Source: Tenuibacillus multivorans (lineage in GTDB: Bacteria > Bacillota > Bacilli > Bacillales > Alkalibacillaceae). From it: a DNA stretch of 64,000 bases. Position 1 is the stretch's first letter. Each line of letters starts with the position of its first letter. Shown here one piece after another: positions 8,266 through 17,725 of the stretch. The notes under the pieces are model-generated. The model had not been told where the DNA came from and did not search any database. It was given only the letters and a program-made list of their open reading frames with translations. Both the position numbers and the translations under genes were made by a program. The DNA is taken from assembly GCF_900103915.1 (NCBI RefSeq), contig NZ_FNIG01000005.1, positions 124,001-188,000 on the forward strand, written 5' to 3'.

Positions 8266-9681
8266 ATTTTAGACGAAATAATCATCAAAGAATTTGAAGA
8301 CATTGTTGGTGTACATAATATTCAGGATTCCAATGCGACGCGATTAGCTTATTCATACGATGCAACTGCTAGTTTCCAGTCATTACCTGATTTAGTTGTC
8401 TCGCCACGAAATACAGAGGAAGTCGCTGGAATCGTGAAGCTTTGTCAAAAGCATGGCTTACCAATTGTTCCGAGAGGCTCGGGGACGAATCTCGCAGCAG
8501 GAACAACTCCAAGTCAGGGCGGTGTGGTTCTTATTTTCCGTAATATGAACGACATCGTTGAGCTAGATGAAGAGAACTTAGCTCTAACGGTACAACCAGG
8601 GGTCTTGACAGAAGAGATTCACCAGTATGTTGAAGAACAAGGTTTATTTTATCCACCTGACCCAAGCTCTGGGAAGATTTCTACAATTGGTGGCAATATC
8701 AGTGAAAACTCAGGCGGCTTAAGGGGTTTGAAATACGGTGTTACAAAGGATTACATTTTAGCTTTAGAAGTCGTGTTACCTAACGGTGACATCGTTCGAA
8801 CCGGTGGTAAGCTTGCCAAGGATGTTGCTGGATATGATTTAAAAAGTTTACTCGTGGGTTCAGAAGGGACATTAGGAATTGTAACAGAGGCAACATTAAA
8901 ATTAATTCCTAAGCCGTTTTATAAAGAAACGATGTTGGCAGTATATGAATCCTTAGAAGATGCAGCTGAAACCGTCTCGGCCATTTTAGCGAATCGGATT
9001 ATTCCGGCAACGTTAGAGTTTATGGATCAGGGAACGATTCAAGTTGTTGAAGGATATAAACAGATTGGATTACCAACCGATTGTGAAGCGATTTTACTCA
9101 TTGAGCAAGATGGCCCTAAAGAGATTGTAGAGCAAGATATAGAAAAGATGTATAGCATTTGTAAGGAGTATGGAGCATTGAGTTTATCGAAAGCGGTTAC
9201 AGAACAGGAAGCAGAAGAACTGACACGTGCGAGAAAAGATGCGCTTTCGTGTTTAGCATATTTATCTCCTACAACAATTTTAGAGGATGCAACGGTTCCT
9301 CGAAGTAAAATCGCACCGATGGTTAGGGAGATTAAGAAGGTGGCTGATAAATATGATGTTCGCATTCATACGTTTGGCCACGCGGGTGATGGTAACCTTC
9401 ATCCGACCTGTGCAACGGATGCTCGGGATAAGGAGGAAATGGCTCGAGTGGAAGAGGCTTTTGCAGAGATCTTCCAAATTGCCGTTGATATGGGAGGTAC
9501 AATCACAGGAGAACATGGTGTTGGGGAAATGAAAGCGCCTTATCTCGAATGGAAAGTAGGCGAGTTAGGGATCGAAATTATGAAAGCGATTAAGCAAGCA
9601 ATTGATCCAAATAACATCATGAATCCTGGCAAGGTGTTTGCAAAGTCTACAAAAAAACGTGTGGTGGTATCAAATGTCTAG
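8266..9681 (+). CDS. glcD: Glycolate/D-2-hydroxy-acid oxidase FAD subunit GlcD, with an apparent ATT start
   Basis: A FAD-linked oxidase of about 471 residues that would oxidise a 2-hydroxy acid to a 2-keto acid. VPRGSGTNLAAG, GGNISENSGG, KYGVTKDY, DVAGYDL and GSEGTLGI are the FAD-binding PCMH motifs; HTFGHAGDGNLHP and GTITGEHGVG are the C-terminal catalytic block. The family N-terminus (…LAYSYDATASFQSLPDLVVSP) is encoded upstream of the first GTG (8434). An in-frame stop at 8245 and the ribosome site AAGGAGG at 8251-8257 confine the start to 8266. That codon is ATT, and no ATG, GTG or TTG lies in frame before 8434. glcF overlaps the 3' end by 8 bp. Confidence 0.85.
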   Translation: MLDEIIIKEFEDIVGVHNIQDSNATRLAYSYDATASFQSLPDLVVSPRNTEEVAGIVKLCQKHGLPIVPRGSGTNLAAGTTPSQGGVVLIFRNMNDIVELDEENLALTVQPGVLTEEIHQYVEEQGLFYPPDPSSGKISTIGGNISENSGGLRGLKYGVTKDYILALEVVLPNGDIVRTGGKLAKDVAGYDLKSLLVGSEGTLGIVTEATLKLIPKPFYKETMLAVYESLEDAAETVSAILANRIIPATLEFMDQGTIQVVEGYKQIGLPTDCEAILLIEQDGPKEIVEQDIEKMYSICKEYGALSLSKAVTEQEAEELTRARKDALSCLAYLSPTTILEDATVPRSKIAPMVREIKKVADKYDVRIHTFGHAGDGNLHPTCATDARDKEEMARVEEAFAEIFQIAVDMGGTITGEHGVGEMKAPYLEWKVGELGIEIMKAIKQAIDPNNIMNPGKVFAKSTKKRVVVSNV

Positions 9682-10999
9682 TGCAGAGCTTCAAAGTCGA
9701 ATTCAGCAAGGTTTTCAAGAGGAGATTGAAGAAACGAAACTGCTTGATTGTATGCGATGTGGCTTTTGTCTACCGGCTTGTCCGACTTATATTCATTCCA
9801 ATTATGATGAAGCACAATCACCAAGAGGTCGGATTGCTTTAATGAAGGCTGTTCGAGATGGTGATCTTCCTTTTGATGATTCGGTCGAGGAATCGTTAGA
9901 TCTATGCTTGGGATGTCGAGCATGTGAACCGGCTTGTCCGGCTGGTGTTGAATATGGGTCACTTCTTGAAAGTGCTAGAAATGTGATTCAAAAAGAAAAG
10001 AAACAGTCGGTTAAAGAGAAGGTTGTTCGACATGCAGCGTTTGATCATTTGTTTAAAGATCAGCAGAAAATGAATCGTACAGCAGGTATGGTGAAGTTTT
10101 ATCAACGGTCAGGTTTGCAAACGCTTACAAGAAAAATGGGAATTCTATCATTTTTCCCATCTGTTATGAAGGATATGGAAAAAGTGTTGCCTCGAATTGA
10201 AAAAAATGAAGTTGAAAAGGGTGTGGTATATGAAGGGAAGAGACAGAACAAAAAAGTAGCGTTTTTTACAGGATGTTTAATGGAGCCGATGTTCTCTAAG
10301 ACCAATGAAGCAACTGTAAACCTACTACAGGAACTAGGTTGTGATGTATGGGTTCCTGAACATCAAGTTTGTTGCGGTGCACTTCAAGGGCACAGTGGAG
10401 AATTGGATAAGGCTCGAGAGAATGCAAAGCAAAATATAGAGAGCTTTCTGGAGATGGATGTAGATTATATTGTGAACAATGCAGGCGGTTGTGGTGCTTT
10501 CCTATCTGAGTATGACCACTTGTTAAAAGATGAGCCTGAATTGTTAGAGAAGGCCAAAGCTTTTTCAGACAAAATTATCGACATTACGTCATTGATTTAT
10601 GAACTAGGGCTTACTGAAAAAGGTTTAAGTTATATAGGGGACAAAGAAATAACTGTTACATACCAAGACTCCTGTCATCTAAGAAACGTCAATCTTGTCA
10701 AAGATGAACCGAGAGAAATCTTAAAGTCTATCGAGAATGTCCATTTTGTTGATCTAAAATCTGCTGATCAATGTTGCGGTTCTGCTGGAATCTATAATTT
10801 GGTCCAACCTGAAATGTCTATTCGAATATTAGATAACAAGATGGAAGATGTAGAGAGTACTCATGCCAGTATCATTATAACGACGAATCCAGGTTGTTTA
10901 TTACAGATGAAGATGGGGATTGAACGGGCTGGATTATCAGACCAAATGGAAGCGCTTCATTTAGTTGATTTTATTCAAAAATATATTTTAGAGAATTAG
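9674..10999 (+). CDS. glcF: Glycolate oxidase iron-sulfur subunit GlcF
   Basis: 441 residues from the ATG at 9674, which overlaps the glcD stop; a start 36 bp earlier would lie within glcD without a better site. Two ferredoxin-like cluster motifs are visible, CMRCGFCLPACP and CLGCRACEPACP, each CxxCxxCxxxCP for a 4Fe-4S cluster. Two CCG domains follow (FFTGCLMEPMF…CCGAL and YQDSCHLRN…CCGSAG). The subunit passes electrons from GlcD to the quinone pool at the membrane. It is translationally coupled to glcD, and the TRAP transporter gene begins 15 bp downstream. Confidence 0.93.
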   Translation: MSSAELQSRIQQGFQEEIEETKLLDCMRCGFCLPACPTYIHSNYDEAQSPRGRIALMKAVRDGDLPFDDSVEESLDLCLGCRACEPACPAGVEYGSLLESARNVIQKEKKQSVKEKVVRHAAFDHLFKDQQKMNRTAGMVKFYQRSGLQTLTRKMGILSFFPSVMKDMEKVLPRIEKNEVEKGVVYEGKRQNKKVAFFTGCLMEPMFSKTNEATVNLLQELGCDVWVPEHQVCCGALQGHSGELDKARENAKQNIESFLEMDVDYIVNNAGGCGAFLSEYDHLLKDEPELLEKAKAFSDKIIDITSLIYELGLTEKGLSYIGDKEITVTYQDSCHLRNVNLVKDEPREILKSIENVHFVDLKSADQCCGSAGIYNLVQPEMSIRILDNKMEDVESTHASIIITTNPGCLLQMKMGIERAGLSDQMEALHLVDFIQKYILEN

Positions 11000-11014
11000 G
11001 GGAGGATTTTTAAA

Positions 11015-12025
11015 ATGAAAAAGAAGTTGTTGTTTTTAGTTTCAATTGGTTTAATCGTGTCACTATTAAGTGCTTGTTCTGAAGGTGGTTCAGCAGGATC
11101 TGCTGAAAACGAATCGTATGAATTACAAATGTCCGTTACGGTAACTGAAACATCGACATGGTATGAAGCAGCTGAGAAGTTAGCTCAAGATTTAGAAGAT
11201 GAAACGGATGGAAGAATTACGATGGAAGTTTACCCTAATGAAGGTCTTTCAAATGGGGACTCTGGGCAAGCGGTTGAATTGTTATCTAGAGGTAATATTG
11301 ATTTAACATTTAACTCAACGATCATCTATTCGATTTTAGATGACCGCTTTGGAGTTGCGAGTGCGCCATTCCTTTTTAGAGATCTAGAAGAAGTTGATAA
11401 AGTCTTTAACGGTGAAGGTGGCGAAGCAATTAATGAAGTGTTAAGAGATATTGGAGTTGAGCCACTTGGTTTTGGACAGAATGGTTTCCGTCAAGTAACA
11501 AATAGTGCTCATCCGATTAAATCACCAGGGGATATTGACGGATTAGATATTCGTATTCCTGGTATTACAATGTATACGGATTTATGGAGAGAGCTTGGGG
11601 CGAACCCATCAACCATGACATTCTCTGAAGTATTTACATCATTACAACAAGGTGCGATCGATGGTCAGGAGAACCCAATTGATGTTATTCATTCCTCTAA
11701 GTTAGAAGAAGTACAAGATTATATTACCATGTGGAACTACTCTTATGACCCACTTGTATTAGGGATTAATAAAGAATTATACGACTCCATGAGCGAAGAA
11801 GATCAAGAGTTAATTAGTCGTTTAGGAGCTGAAGCAGCAGACTATCAAGTCGAATTAGCACGTGAGAAGGAAGCAGAACAGATCGAAGAATTAAAAGATG
11901 CTGGTATGCAGTTCTACTATCCAACTGATGAAGAATTGGATGCTTTCCAAGAAGCTGTACAACCGATTTACGACGAGTATGAAGATATTTGGGGTTCTGA
12001 TTTACTAGAAGCCTTCACACCTTAA
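11015..12025 (+). CDS. dctP: TRAP transporter substrate-binding lipoprotein DctP (hydroxy-acid operon)
   Basis: 336 residues with a lipobox signal (SLLSAC, lipid-modified Cys near residue 21), so the protein is anchored outside the membrane. The DctP fold is indicated by AEKLAQDLEDETDGRI, the carboxylate-binding region GLDIRIPG with the conserved Arg, and SLQQGAIDGQENP. It captures an organic acid and hands it to DctQM encoded next. Its place directly after glcDF suggests the ligand is a 2-hydroxy acid or a precursor of one; the exact acid cannot be read from the sequence. Confidence 0.92.
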   Translation: MKKKLLFLVSIGLIVSLLSACSEGGSAGSAENESYELQMSVTVTETSTWYEAAEKLAQDLEDETDGRITMEVYPNEGLSNGDSGQAVELLSRGNIDLTFNSTIIYSILDDRFGVASAPFLFRDLEEVDKVFNGEGGEAINEVLRDIGVEPLGFGQNGFRQVTNSAHPIKSPGDIDGLDIRIPGITMYTDLWRELGANPSTMTFSEVFTSLQQGAIDGQENPIDVIHSSKLEEVQDYITMWNYSYDPLVLGINKELYDSMSEEDQELISRLGAEAADYQVELAREKEAEQIEELKDAGMQFYYPTDEELDAFQEAVQPIYDEYEDIWGSDLLEAFTP

Positions 12026-12047
12026 TTTAAAAGAGAGGGGATTAGAC

Positions 12048-12536
12048 ATGACTAAATGGTTAGATCATATCGAGGAAGTAATAGTCGCAGTAGTATTAGC
12101 GGTCATGTCCATTATCGCATTTACTAACGTATTAACTCGTAATTTCTTAGATTTATCACTTGCTTTTACAGAAGAAGTAACTGTTAATTTATTTGTATTT
12201 TTAACTTTTGTAGGAGCCTCAATTGGTGTGCGTAAACACGCGCACCTTGGCTTCTCTTTGTTATTTGATATCTCGCCTAAGTCTATAAAGAAATCAATCA
12301 TTGTTTTCCTAGCGGTTATTGCGATTGTCTTTTTTGTGACAGTCGGTTATTACGGTTATGATACAGCGTTATATCAAATGGATATCAATAATAAAACGCC
12401 TGCCCTTGGTTGGCCACAATGGATTTATACGATGGCACTTCCCATTGGTGCTGGATTATGTCTATTAAGAACGATTCAGGTGTCTATTAAACAGTGGAAA
12501 GAACTAGTGAACGGGGAACAGGAGGTAGATGAATGA
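12048..12536 (+). CDS. dctQ: TRAP transporter small membrane subunit DctQ
   Basis: 162 residues with four hydrophobic segments (about 12-33, 47-65, 88-108 and 125-145). The DctQ signature FTEEVTVNLFVFLTFVGAS and RKHAHLGF follow the second segment. It pairs with DctM in the sodium-driven transporter. AGAGAGGGG precedes the ATG, and its stop overlaps the dctM start by 4 bp (ATGA). Confidence 0.9.
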   Translation: MTKWLDHIEEVIVAVVLAVMSIIAFTNVLTRNFLDLSLAFTEEVTVNLFVFLTFVGASIGVRKHAHLGFSLLFDISPKSIKKSIIVFLAVIAIVFFVTVGYYGYDTALYQMDINNKTPALGWPQWIYTMALPIGAGLCLLRTIQVSIKQWKELVNGEQEVDE

Positions 12537-13855
12537 TTACGCTTGTATTATTTGGTTTGTTTTTTCTATTAATCTTACTCAGTGTACCGATTGCTATTTC
12601 ACTCGGAATTACCTCTATTGTTGCCCTCTATTTAATTGATGGAACGACAGGGTTAACGTTAATTGGAAGTATTATGTATACAAGTATTTCTAAATTTACA
12701 TTATTAGCGATTCCATTTTTTATTTTAGCAGGTGTGATCATGGAACATTCCGGAATCTCACGTCGGCTGATTAATTTTGCTCAAGCTTTAGTGGGGCACT
12801 TTAAAAGTGGAATTGTATTTGTCACAGTATTTGTCGCCTTATTCTTTGCAGCCATTTCGGGTTCTGGTCCGGCTACAGTAGCTGCCATTGGTAGTATTCT
12901 AATACCTGCCTTAGTTCGAAATGGTTATACGAAGGAAACAGCTTCGTCACTTGTGGCTAGTTCGGGTTCTGTTGGGATAATTATTCCACCAAGTATTGCG
13001 TTTATCGTATTTGCCGTTGTGGCAGGTGATCAAATAGATGTCACGATTGGGCGTTTATTTATAGCTGGGATTGTTCCAGGGGTTCTATTAGCCTTGGCGT
13101 TAATTATCACAACACTAATCGTTCGTCGTCGAAATGATCAAAAATTAGTGACGAATGATCAACCTTTAAAACAAGAACGAGCTTCACTTTCAGAAATCGG
13201 TAAAGCGTTTTTATCCGCGTTTTGGGGACTACTCATACCGATTATAATTTTAGGTGGAATCTATAGTGGCTATTTCACACCGACTGAGGCGGCGGTAGTG
13301 GCAGTATTCTATGGGTTATTTGTAGGCATAGTGATATATCGTGAATTATCGATTAAAAAATTATACCGTGTGTTCGTAGAAGCATCGTTACAAACAGCGG
13401 TCATTATGTTTATTGTCAGTGCGGCCTCGTTATTTGCACATATCATTACGTCTGAGCGTATTGCTAGAGACATTGCCGATTCGATGCTGACGCTTACGGA
13501 AAATCCAATTATTATTCTATTAATGATTAACTTGCTTCTATTAGTTGCGGGTGCGTTTATTGATGCGATTTCAGCATTCTATATTTTTGTTCCGATTGTT
13601 CTTCCCGTCTTACTATTTATTGAGGTCGACCCAACTGTTATCGGGGTACTTATGACAGTCAACTTGGCCATTGGGTTATTTACGCCGCCAGTAGGTTTAA
13701 ATTTATATGTTGCATCGGGTATATCGGGCGCATCATTAGCAAGTTTATCGAAATCAATCATACCGTATTTAATAGCATCTATTATTGTTTTATTTATGAT
13801 CACATATATTCCTAGCATTTCTACATTTTTACCAAATCTATTAGGAATAGATTAA
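12533..13855 (+). CDS. dctM: TRAP transporter large permease subunit DctM
   Basis: 440 residues and about 12 membrane segments. Diagnostic DctM stretches are LLAIPFFILAGVIMEHSG, ISGSGPATVAAIGSILIPA, SSGSVGIIIPPSIAFIVF, GGIYSGYFTPTEAAVVAV and GLFTPPVGLNLYVASGISG. It forms the ion-coupled elevator-type permease with DctQ. The start overlaps dctQ, which shows translational coupling. The next gene starts 18 bp after its stop. Confidence 0.93.
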   Translation: MITLVLFGLFFLLILLSVPIAISLGITSIVALYLIDGTTGLTLIGSIMYTSISKFTLLAIPFFILAGVIMEHSGISRRLINFAQALVGHFKSGIVFVTVFVALFFAAISGSGPATVAAIGSILIPALVRNGYTKETASSLVASSGSVGIIIPPSIAFIVFAVVAGDQIDVTIGRLFIAGIVPGVLLALALIITTLIVRRRNDQKLVTNDQPLKQERASLSEIGKAFLSAFWGLLIPIIILGGIYSGYFTPTEAAVVAVFYGLFVGIVIYRELSIKKLYRVFVEASLQTAVIMFIVSAASLFAHIITSERIARDIADSMLTLTENPIIILLMINLLLLVAGAFIDAISAFYIFVPIVLPVLLFIEVDPTVIGVLMTVNLAIGLFTPPVGLNLYVASGISGASLASLSKSIIPYLIASIIVLFMITYIPSISTFLPNLLGID

Positions 13856-13873
13856 AGAGGAGGACATCTTAGT

Positions 13874-14632
13874 ATGAAAAATCATTCAGCCATTATTACA
13901 GGTGCTGCAGGTGGAATTGGAGGAGCTTCGGCGGTTAAATTAGCTGAAAAAGGCACCAATGTAACCTTAGTCGATTTAAATTCTTGTGAACAAACAATAG
14001 AAAAAATCAAAGAAGTTAACCCAAACGTTGATATCTTAGAAAAACAAGGTGATATTCGCGATGCTGATTTTGTTCAAGGAGTCGTCGATGACACAGTAAA
14101 AACATTTGGCACGGTTCACATTCTAGTGAATAATGCCGGAACTTGTGGTCGTGTTGATTTAGAGGAAATGACTGAGGATATTTGGAATCGGGATTTAGAT
14201 ACGAATTTGAAAGCAGCTTATTTGTTTATGCAAGCAGTCGTTTATCCGCACATGCTAGAGAATAATTATGGTCGAATTATCAATATTAGTTCAGTTTCTG
14301 GGATTAATGGAGGAGTTATTTCAAGTCATCAAGGGTCTAAAAAAGGTCGGTCGGGTCCCGCATATTCTGCCTCTAAAGGAGCTTTAATCGCCCTTACAAA
14401 ATGGGTCGCCAAAGAATTAGGTGAATTTGATATTACGTGTAACACAGTCGCACCAGGTGCAACAGAAACCGGAATTACAGCAGGTTTAAGTTATAACTTT
14501 GACCAGCAAGTCATTAAGCGAATGGGGCAACCAGACGATATCGCAGAAGCTGTTACATATTTTGCTTCACCAGCTGCTGGATATACGACAGCTCAAACAC
14601 TAAGAATTGATGGAGGTGTTGATATTGGCTAA
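13874..14632 (+). CDS. Short-chain dehydrogenase/reductase (FabG-like) in the hydroxy-acid operon
   Basis: 252 residues of classical SDR. TGAAGGIGGASAVKLA is the NAD(P)-binding glycine motif, NNAG is the structural motif, ISSVSG carries the catalytic Ser, and YSASKG carries the Tyr-Lys pair. The stretch between Ser and Tyr is longer than usual (SSHQGSKKGRSG), which may shape the substrate pocket. LVDLN after the second beta-strand, with an Asp, favours NAD. It probably oxidises a hydroxyacyl or hydroxy-acid intermediate between GlcDF and the thiolase. The last bases overlap the next gene. Confidence 0.88.
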   Translation: MKNHSAIITGAAGGIGGASAVKLAEKGTNVTLVDLNSCEQTIEKIKEVNPNVDILEKQGDIRDADFVQGVVDDTVKTFGTVHILVNNAGTCGRVDLEEMTEDIWNRDLDTNLKAAYLFMQAVVYPHMLENNYGRIINISSVSGINGGVISSHQGSKKGRSGPAYSASKGALIALTKWVAKELGEFDITCNTVAPGATETGITAGLSYNFDQQVIKRMGQPDDIAEAVTYFASPAAGYTTAQTLRIDGGVDIG

Positions 14633-15107
14633 TTTCGATCACATTGAAAGTGTTAAAGGAGAAAGCGGTCAAGTCGTAATGGGGCGACTAACAAAGGATG
14701 TGGACTTATTTGAAGGCATGATTGAGGTTTGTAAAGAGCATGGCATACAAACAGCAACGTTTCAATGCATTGGTTCACTGAAACAAGTTGGTATGGTTCA
14801 AATTAATCAAAATGCTGAGGGAGACATAGGATATACCGACACGATTCATATTGAGAAACCAGTTGAAATTTTATCTGGAACAGGTTTTATCGGTTTAGAT
14901 GTAAATGGAGAGCTTGATGTTCATTTCCATGGGCTCATCGTAGATCCAGACGGAAATATTACAGGTGGTCACTTTCTAAAAGGTGAAAATCCGACGGCTG
15001 TTACCATGGAGTACGTGTTAAAGCCTGCTAGTGGTATTCACCTACAGCGTGAAATTGATGATCATTGGAAATTACCTGTATTCAAATTCTCACAGGGGAG
15101 GTCATAA
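14625..15107 (+). CDS. PPC/DUF296-domain protein of unknown role
   Basis: About 160 residues. The start is taken as TTG at 14625 because GGAGG at 14612-14616 lies 8 bp before it; the start overlaps the SDR stop. The domain is recognisable from VMGRLTKDVDLFEGMIEVCKE, ATFQCIGSLKQV, the HFHG segment and GGHFLKGENPTA, where clustered His residues suggest a metal site. In plants the fold is attached to AT-hooks, and bacterial stand-alone copies are poorly understood. Here it sits inside a catabolic operon between a dehydrogenase and an acyl-CoA ligase, so an enzymatic or ligand-sensing role is more likely than DNA binding. Confidence 0.75.
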   Translation: MANFDHIESVKGESGQVVMGRLTKDVDLFEGMIEVCKEHGIQTATFQCIGSLKQVGMVQINQNAEGDIGYTDTIHIEKPVEILSGTGFIGLDVNGELDVHFHGLIVDPDGNITGGHFLKGENPTAVTMEYVLKPASGIHLQREIDDHWKLPVFKFSQGRS

Positions 15108-15110
15108 TCA

Positions 15111-16595
15111 ATGGAAACATTAAGTTTGCAAGCAAAAAAGGTGATGAAGGCATATCCTGACAAACCAGCTGTAAAATTTAGAGACATAACAATTACGTAT
15201 TCAGAACTTTATGATCGTGCGATGGCAATGGCGAGTTTTTTTAAAAGCCAAGGTCTTAAAAAAGGCGATCGTTTTGCTGTTTTAATGTCTAATCGTCACG
15301 AGCATGTGGAGTTAGATTTAGCAGCAGCTTTTGGTGGTTTTGTTAAAGTGCCGCTAAACTACCGACTCCACCCAAAAGAGCATGAATATATGATTAATGA
15401 TGCCCAATTATCTGTTGTCATCGGTGAAAAAGAATTAATCGAACCTATTAATCTACCATTCTCTTCATTATTTATAGGAAATGATTATGATGCAGTTATA
15501 CAAGAGCATTTAGGGCATGTCGTCGACGAAGAAGTAGAGGAAGACGATTTGTTTGCGATTATGTACACATCCGGTACGACGGGAAACCCTAAAGGGGTCA
15601 TGCTCAGCCATCGTAATATGTTAGCCGGGGCGCTTTCACTTAGTCAGATTTGTGAAGTGACTAACCGTGATGTCATCGGACATGTAGCACCATTAACGCA
15701 TGGAAGTAATTTCTTATCTCATGTGTCATGGTTACACGGCAATACACAAGTCGTCTATAACAAATTTAGCCCAGAAGAGTTTATAGATGATATTGAAAAA
15801 GATCAAGTTTCAGTCATTTTCCTAGTACCAACGATGGTCAACTTAATGATCCAGCATCCAGATTTTGATCCAGAGAAACTGAAATCGATTAAATCGATTA
15901 ACATGGCAGGATCTCCAATTGCGGCTAGTAAACTACAGCTAGCATTAGAAAAATTAGGTACTAAATTTGTAGAAACTTATGGTCAGGTTGAGGCACCAAT
16001 GTGTATCACGGTAATGCCGCGAGATGAAATCGGAAATCGGTTAGAATCAGCAGGTCGTACCGGCCCATTTGTAGATATGGAAATTATTGACTCAGATGGA
16101 AATGAATTACCTAGTGGTGAAGTGGGTGAAATTGTTTGTAAAGGTTCGCTGGTCATGCAAGGCTATTGGAATAATGAAGAAGCAACGAATAAAACGCTTC
16201 AGGAAGGTTGGTTATATACTGGTGACTTAGGTTGGGTTGATGAGCAAGACTACTTACACATCGTCGATCGAATTAAAGACGTAATCATCTCTGGTGGGGT
16301 AAACATTTACCCACGTGAGGTAGAAGAAGTACTGAACAAACATGAAGGGATTAAAGAAACTTGCGTCATTGGAATACCAGATAATAAATGGGGTGAATCG
16401 GTCGTCGCGTACGTGGTTCCAAATGGGACTACTAAGATTGAAGAGGAAGAGTTAATTGCTTTGTGTAAGGAGCATTTAGCTAGCTTTAAAAAGCCAAAAG
16501 ATATTCGAGTTGTTGATCAGTTACCCAAAAGTTCTTACGGAAAAATTTTAAAACGTGAATTACGTAAGAAACATCTTGAGGAGGTCACAAAATGA
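15111..16595 (+). CDS. AMP-dependent acyl-CoA synthetase/ligase
   Basis: 494 residues of the ANL superfamily. MYTSGTTGNPKGVMLSH is the P-loop (A3) motif, ETYGQVEAP is A5, YTGDLG is A7, DRIKDVIISGG is A8, and KSSYGKILKRELR supplies the catalytic Lys near the C-terminus. It would activate a carboxylic acid with ATP and CoA. The length and the FVKVPLNYRLHPKEHEYM region resemble medium/long-chain or aryl-acid ligases, but the acid is not determinable. It starts 4 bp after the PPC gene and overlaps the thiolase gene by 4 bp. Confidence 0.92.
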   Translation: METLSLQAKKVMKAYPDKPAVKFRDITITYSELYDRAMAMASFFKSQGLKKGDRFAVLMSNRHEHVELDLAAAFGGFVKVPLNYRLHPKEHEYMINDAQLSVVIGEKELIEPINLPFSSLFIGNDYDAVIQEHLGHVVDEEVEEDDLFAIMYTSGTTGNPKGVMLSHRNMLAGALSLSQICEVTNRDVIGHVAPLTHGSNFLSHVSWLHGNTQVVYNKFSPEEFIDDIEKDQVSVIFLVPTMVNLMIQHPDFDPEKLKSIKSINMAGSPIAASKLQLALEKLGTKFVETYGQVEAPMCITVMPRDEIGNRLESAGRTGPFVDMEIIDSDGNELPSGEVGEIVCKGSLVMQGYWNNEEATNKTLQEGWLYTGDLGWVDEQDYLHIVDRIKDVIISGGVNIYPREVEEVLNKHEGIKETCVIGIPDNKWGESVVAYVVPNGTTKIEEEELIALCKEHLASFKKPKDIRVVDQLPKSSYGKILKRELRKKHLEEVTK

Positions 16596-17722
16596 GCATC
16601 TACGTTCACGGTATAGGGATGACAAAGTTCGGAAAATTAGAAGACAAAACAATGAAAGACTTACTTCTTGAAGCCTCTATTGAAGCATTAAAAGATGCGG
16701 GTAACCCTGAAGTTGATGCCGTCTTTGTTGGTAATTTTATGGGTGGTTCTGTTTATAACCAAGAAATACTCGGTGCCATTGTTGCGAATGATCTTGGTTT
16801 AGGATATGTTCCAACCGCTAAAATTGAAGGGGCTTGTGCTTCAGGTGGAATTGCCTTTCGTCAGGCAATCTTAGGCATTTTAAGCGGAGAATACGATACC
16901 GTATTAGTTGCGGGAGTTGAGAAAATGAAACATGTCTCAACCATTGAAGTAACTGAAGCCATTAATGCCGCAATGGATAATGATTCAAATGAAAAACACG
17001 CCGGGTTAACATTCCCAGGTTTTTTTGGCGTATTAGCGAATCGTTATTTCCATGAAACAGGAGCAACAAAGAAGCATTTAGCTCAGGTAGCTTTGAAAAA
17101 TCGTGAAAATGCGATTAATAATCCATTGGCACAATTTACGAAGCCTGCGACGATTGAAGAGATCATGGAAGCGCGAATGATTACTGAACCACTCGGGTTA
17201 TTTGATTGTTCGCCAACAACTGATGGAGCAGCAGCAGTTGTTGTTTCTAAAAATAAATCAGATATTGAAATTAAAAGTAGCGCCCAAGCATCTGGTCCAA
17301 CACAAATGCAAAATGCTGAAAACTTATTATCGATTCCAGCTGTCGGTGAGTCTGGTCGCTTAGCTTATGAAAAAGCAGGATTAGGGCCTGAAGATATTGA
17401 TGTTGTAGAAATACATGATTGTTTTTCTATGACCGAGATTATCTCTTCTGAAGAGTTAGGGTTCTTTAACCGAGGCGAAGGTTATTTAGCAGTGGAGCAA
17501 GGACGGACTAAACCTGATGGCGATAAACCAATTAATACAAGTGGTGGACTTCTGTCGAAAGGACACCCAATTGGAGCAACTGGCGTCTCGCAAATTTATC
17601 AAATTACCCATCAGTTAAGAGGAACAGCCGTTAACCAAGTTGAGGGTGCTAAGATTGGTTTAGCCCAAAACTTAGGTGGAACAGGTTCTTACTCAACAGT
17701 CCATATTTTAGAGAGGGTGTAA
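16592..17722 (+). CDS. Thiolase of the SCP-x/archaeal acetoacetyl-CoA type
   Basis: 376 residues. The nucleophile Cys is at about residue 82 in GACASGGIA. The two His motifs are HDCFSMTE and SKGHPIGATG. The usual second Cys loop is replaced by NLGGTGS, as in SCP-x and archaeal thiolases that work with a DUF35 partner. That partner is encoded 4 bp downstream, so the pair likely forms a complex that cleaves a 3-ketoacyl-CoA or performs a retro-Claisen step. The start overlaps the ligase stop (ATGA). Confidence 0.9.
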   Translation: MSIYVHGIGMTKFGKLEDKTMKDLLLEASIEALKDAGNPEVDAVFVGNFMGGSVYNQEILGAIVANDLGLGYVPTAKIEGACASGGIAFRQAILGILSGEYDTVLVAGVEKMKHVSTIEVTEAINAAMDNDSNEKHAGLTFPGFFGVLANRYFHETGATKKHLAQVALKNRENAINNPLAQFTKPATIEEIMEARMITEPLGLFDCSPTTDGAAAVVVSKNKSDIEIKSSAQASGPTQMQNAENLLSIPAVGESGRLAYEKAGLGPEDIDVVEIHDCFSMTEIISSEELGFFNRGEGYLAVEQGRTKPDGDKPINTSGGLLSKGHPIGATGVSQIYQITHQLRGTAVNQVEGAKIGLAQNLGGTGSYSTVHILERV

Positions 17723-17725
17723 CTT

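Noticed and set aside
8434-9681. glcD starting at GTG 8434
   Set aside because: It would remove about 56 conserved N-terminal residues and leaves the strong AAGGAGG at 8251 unused.
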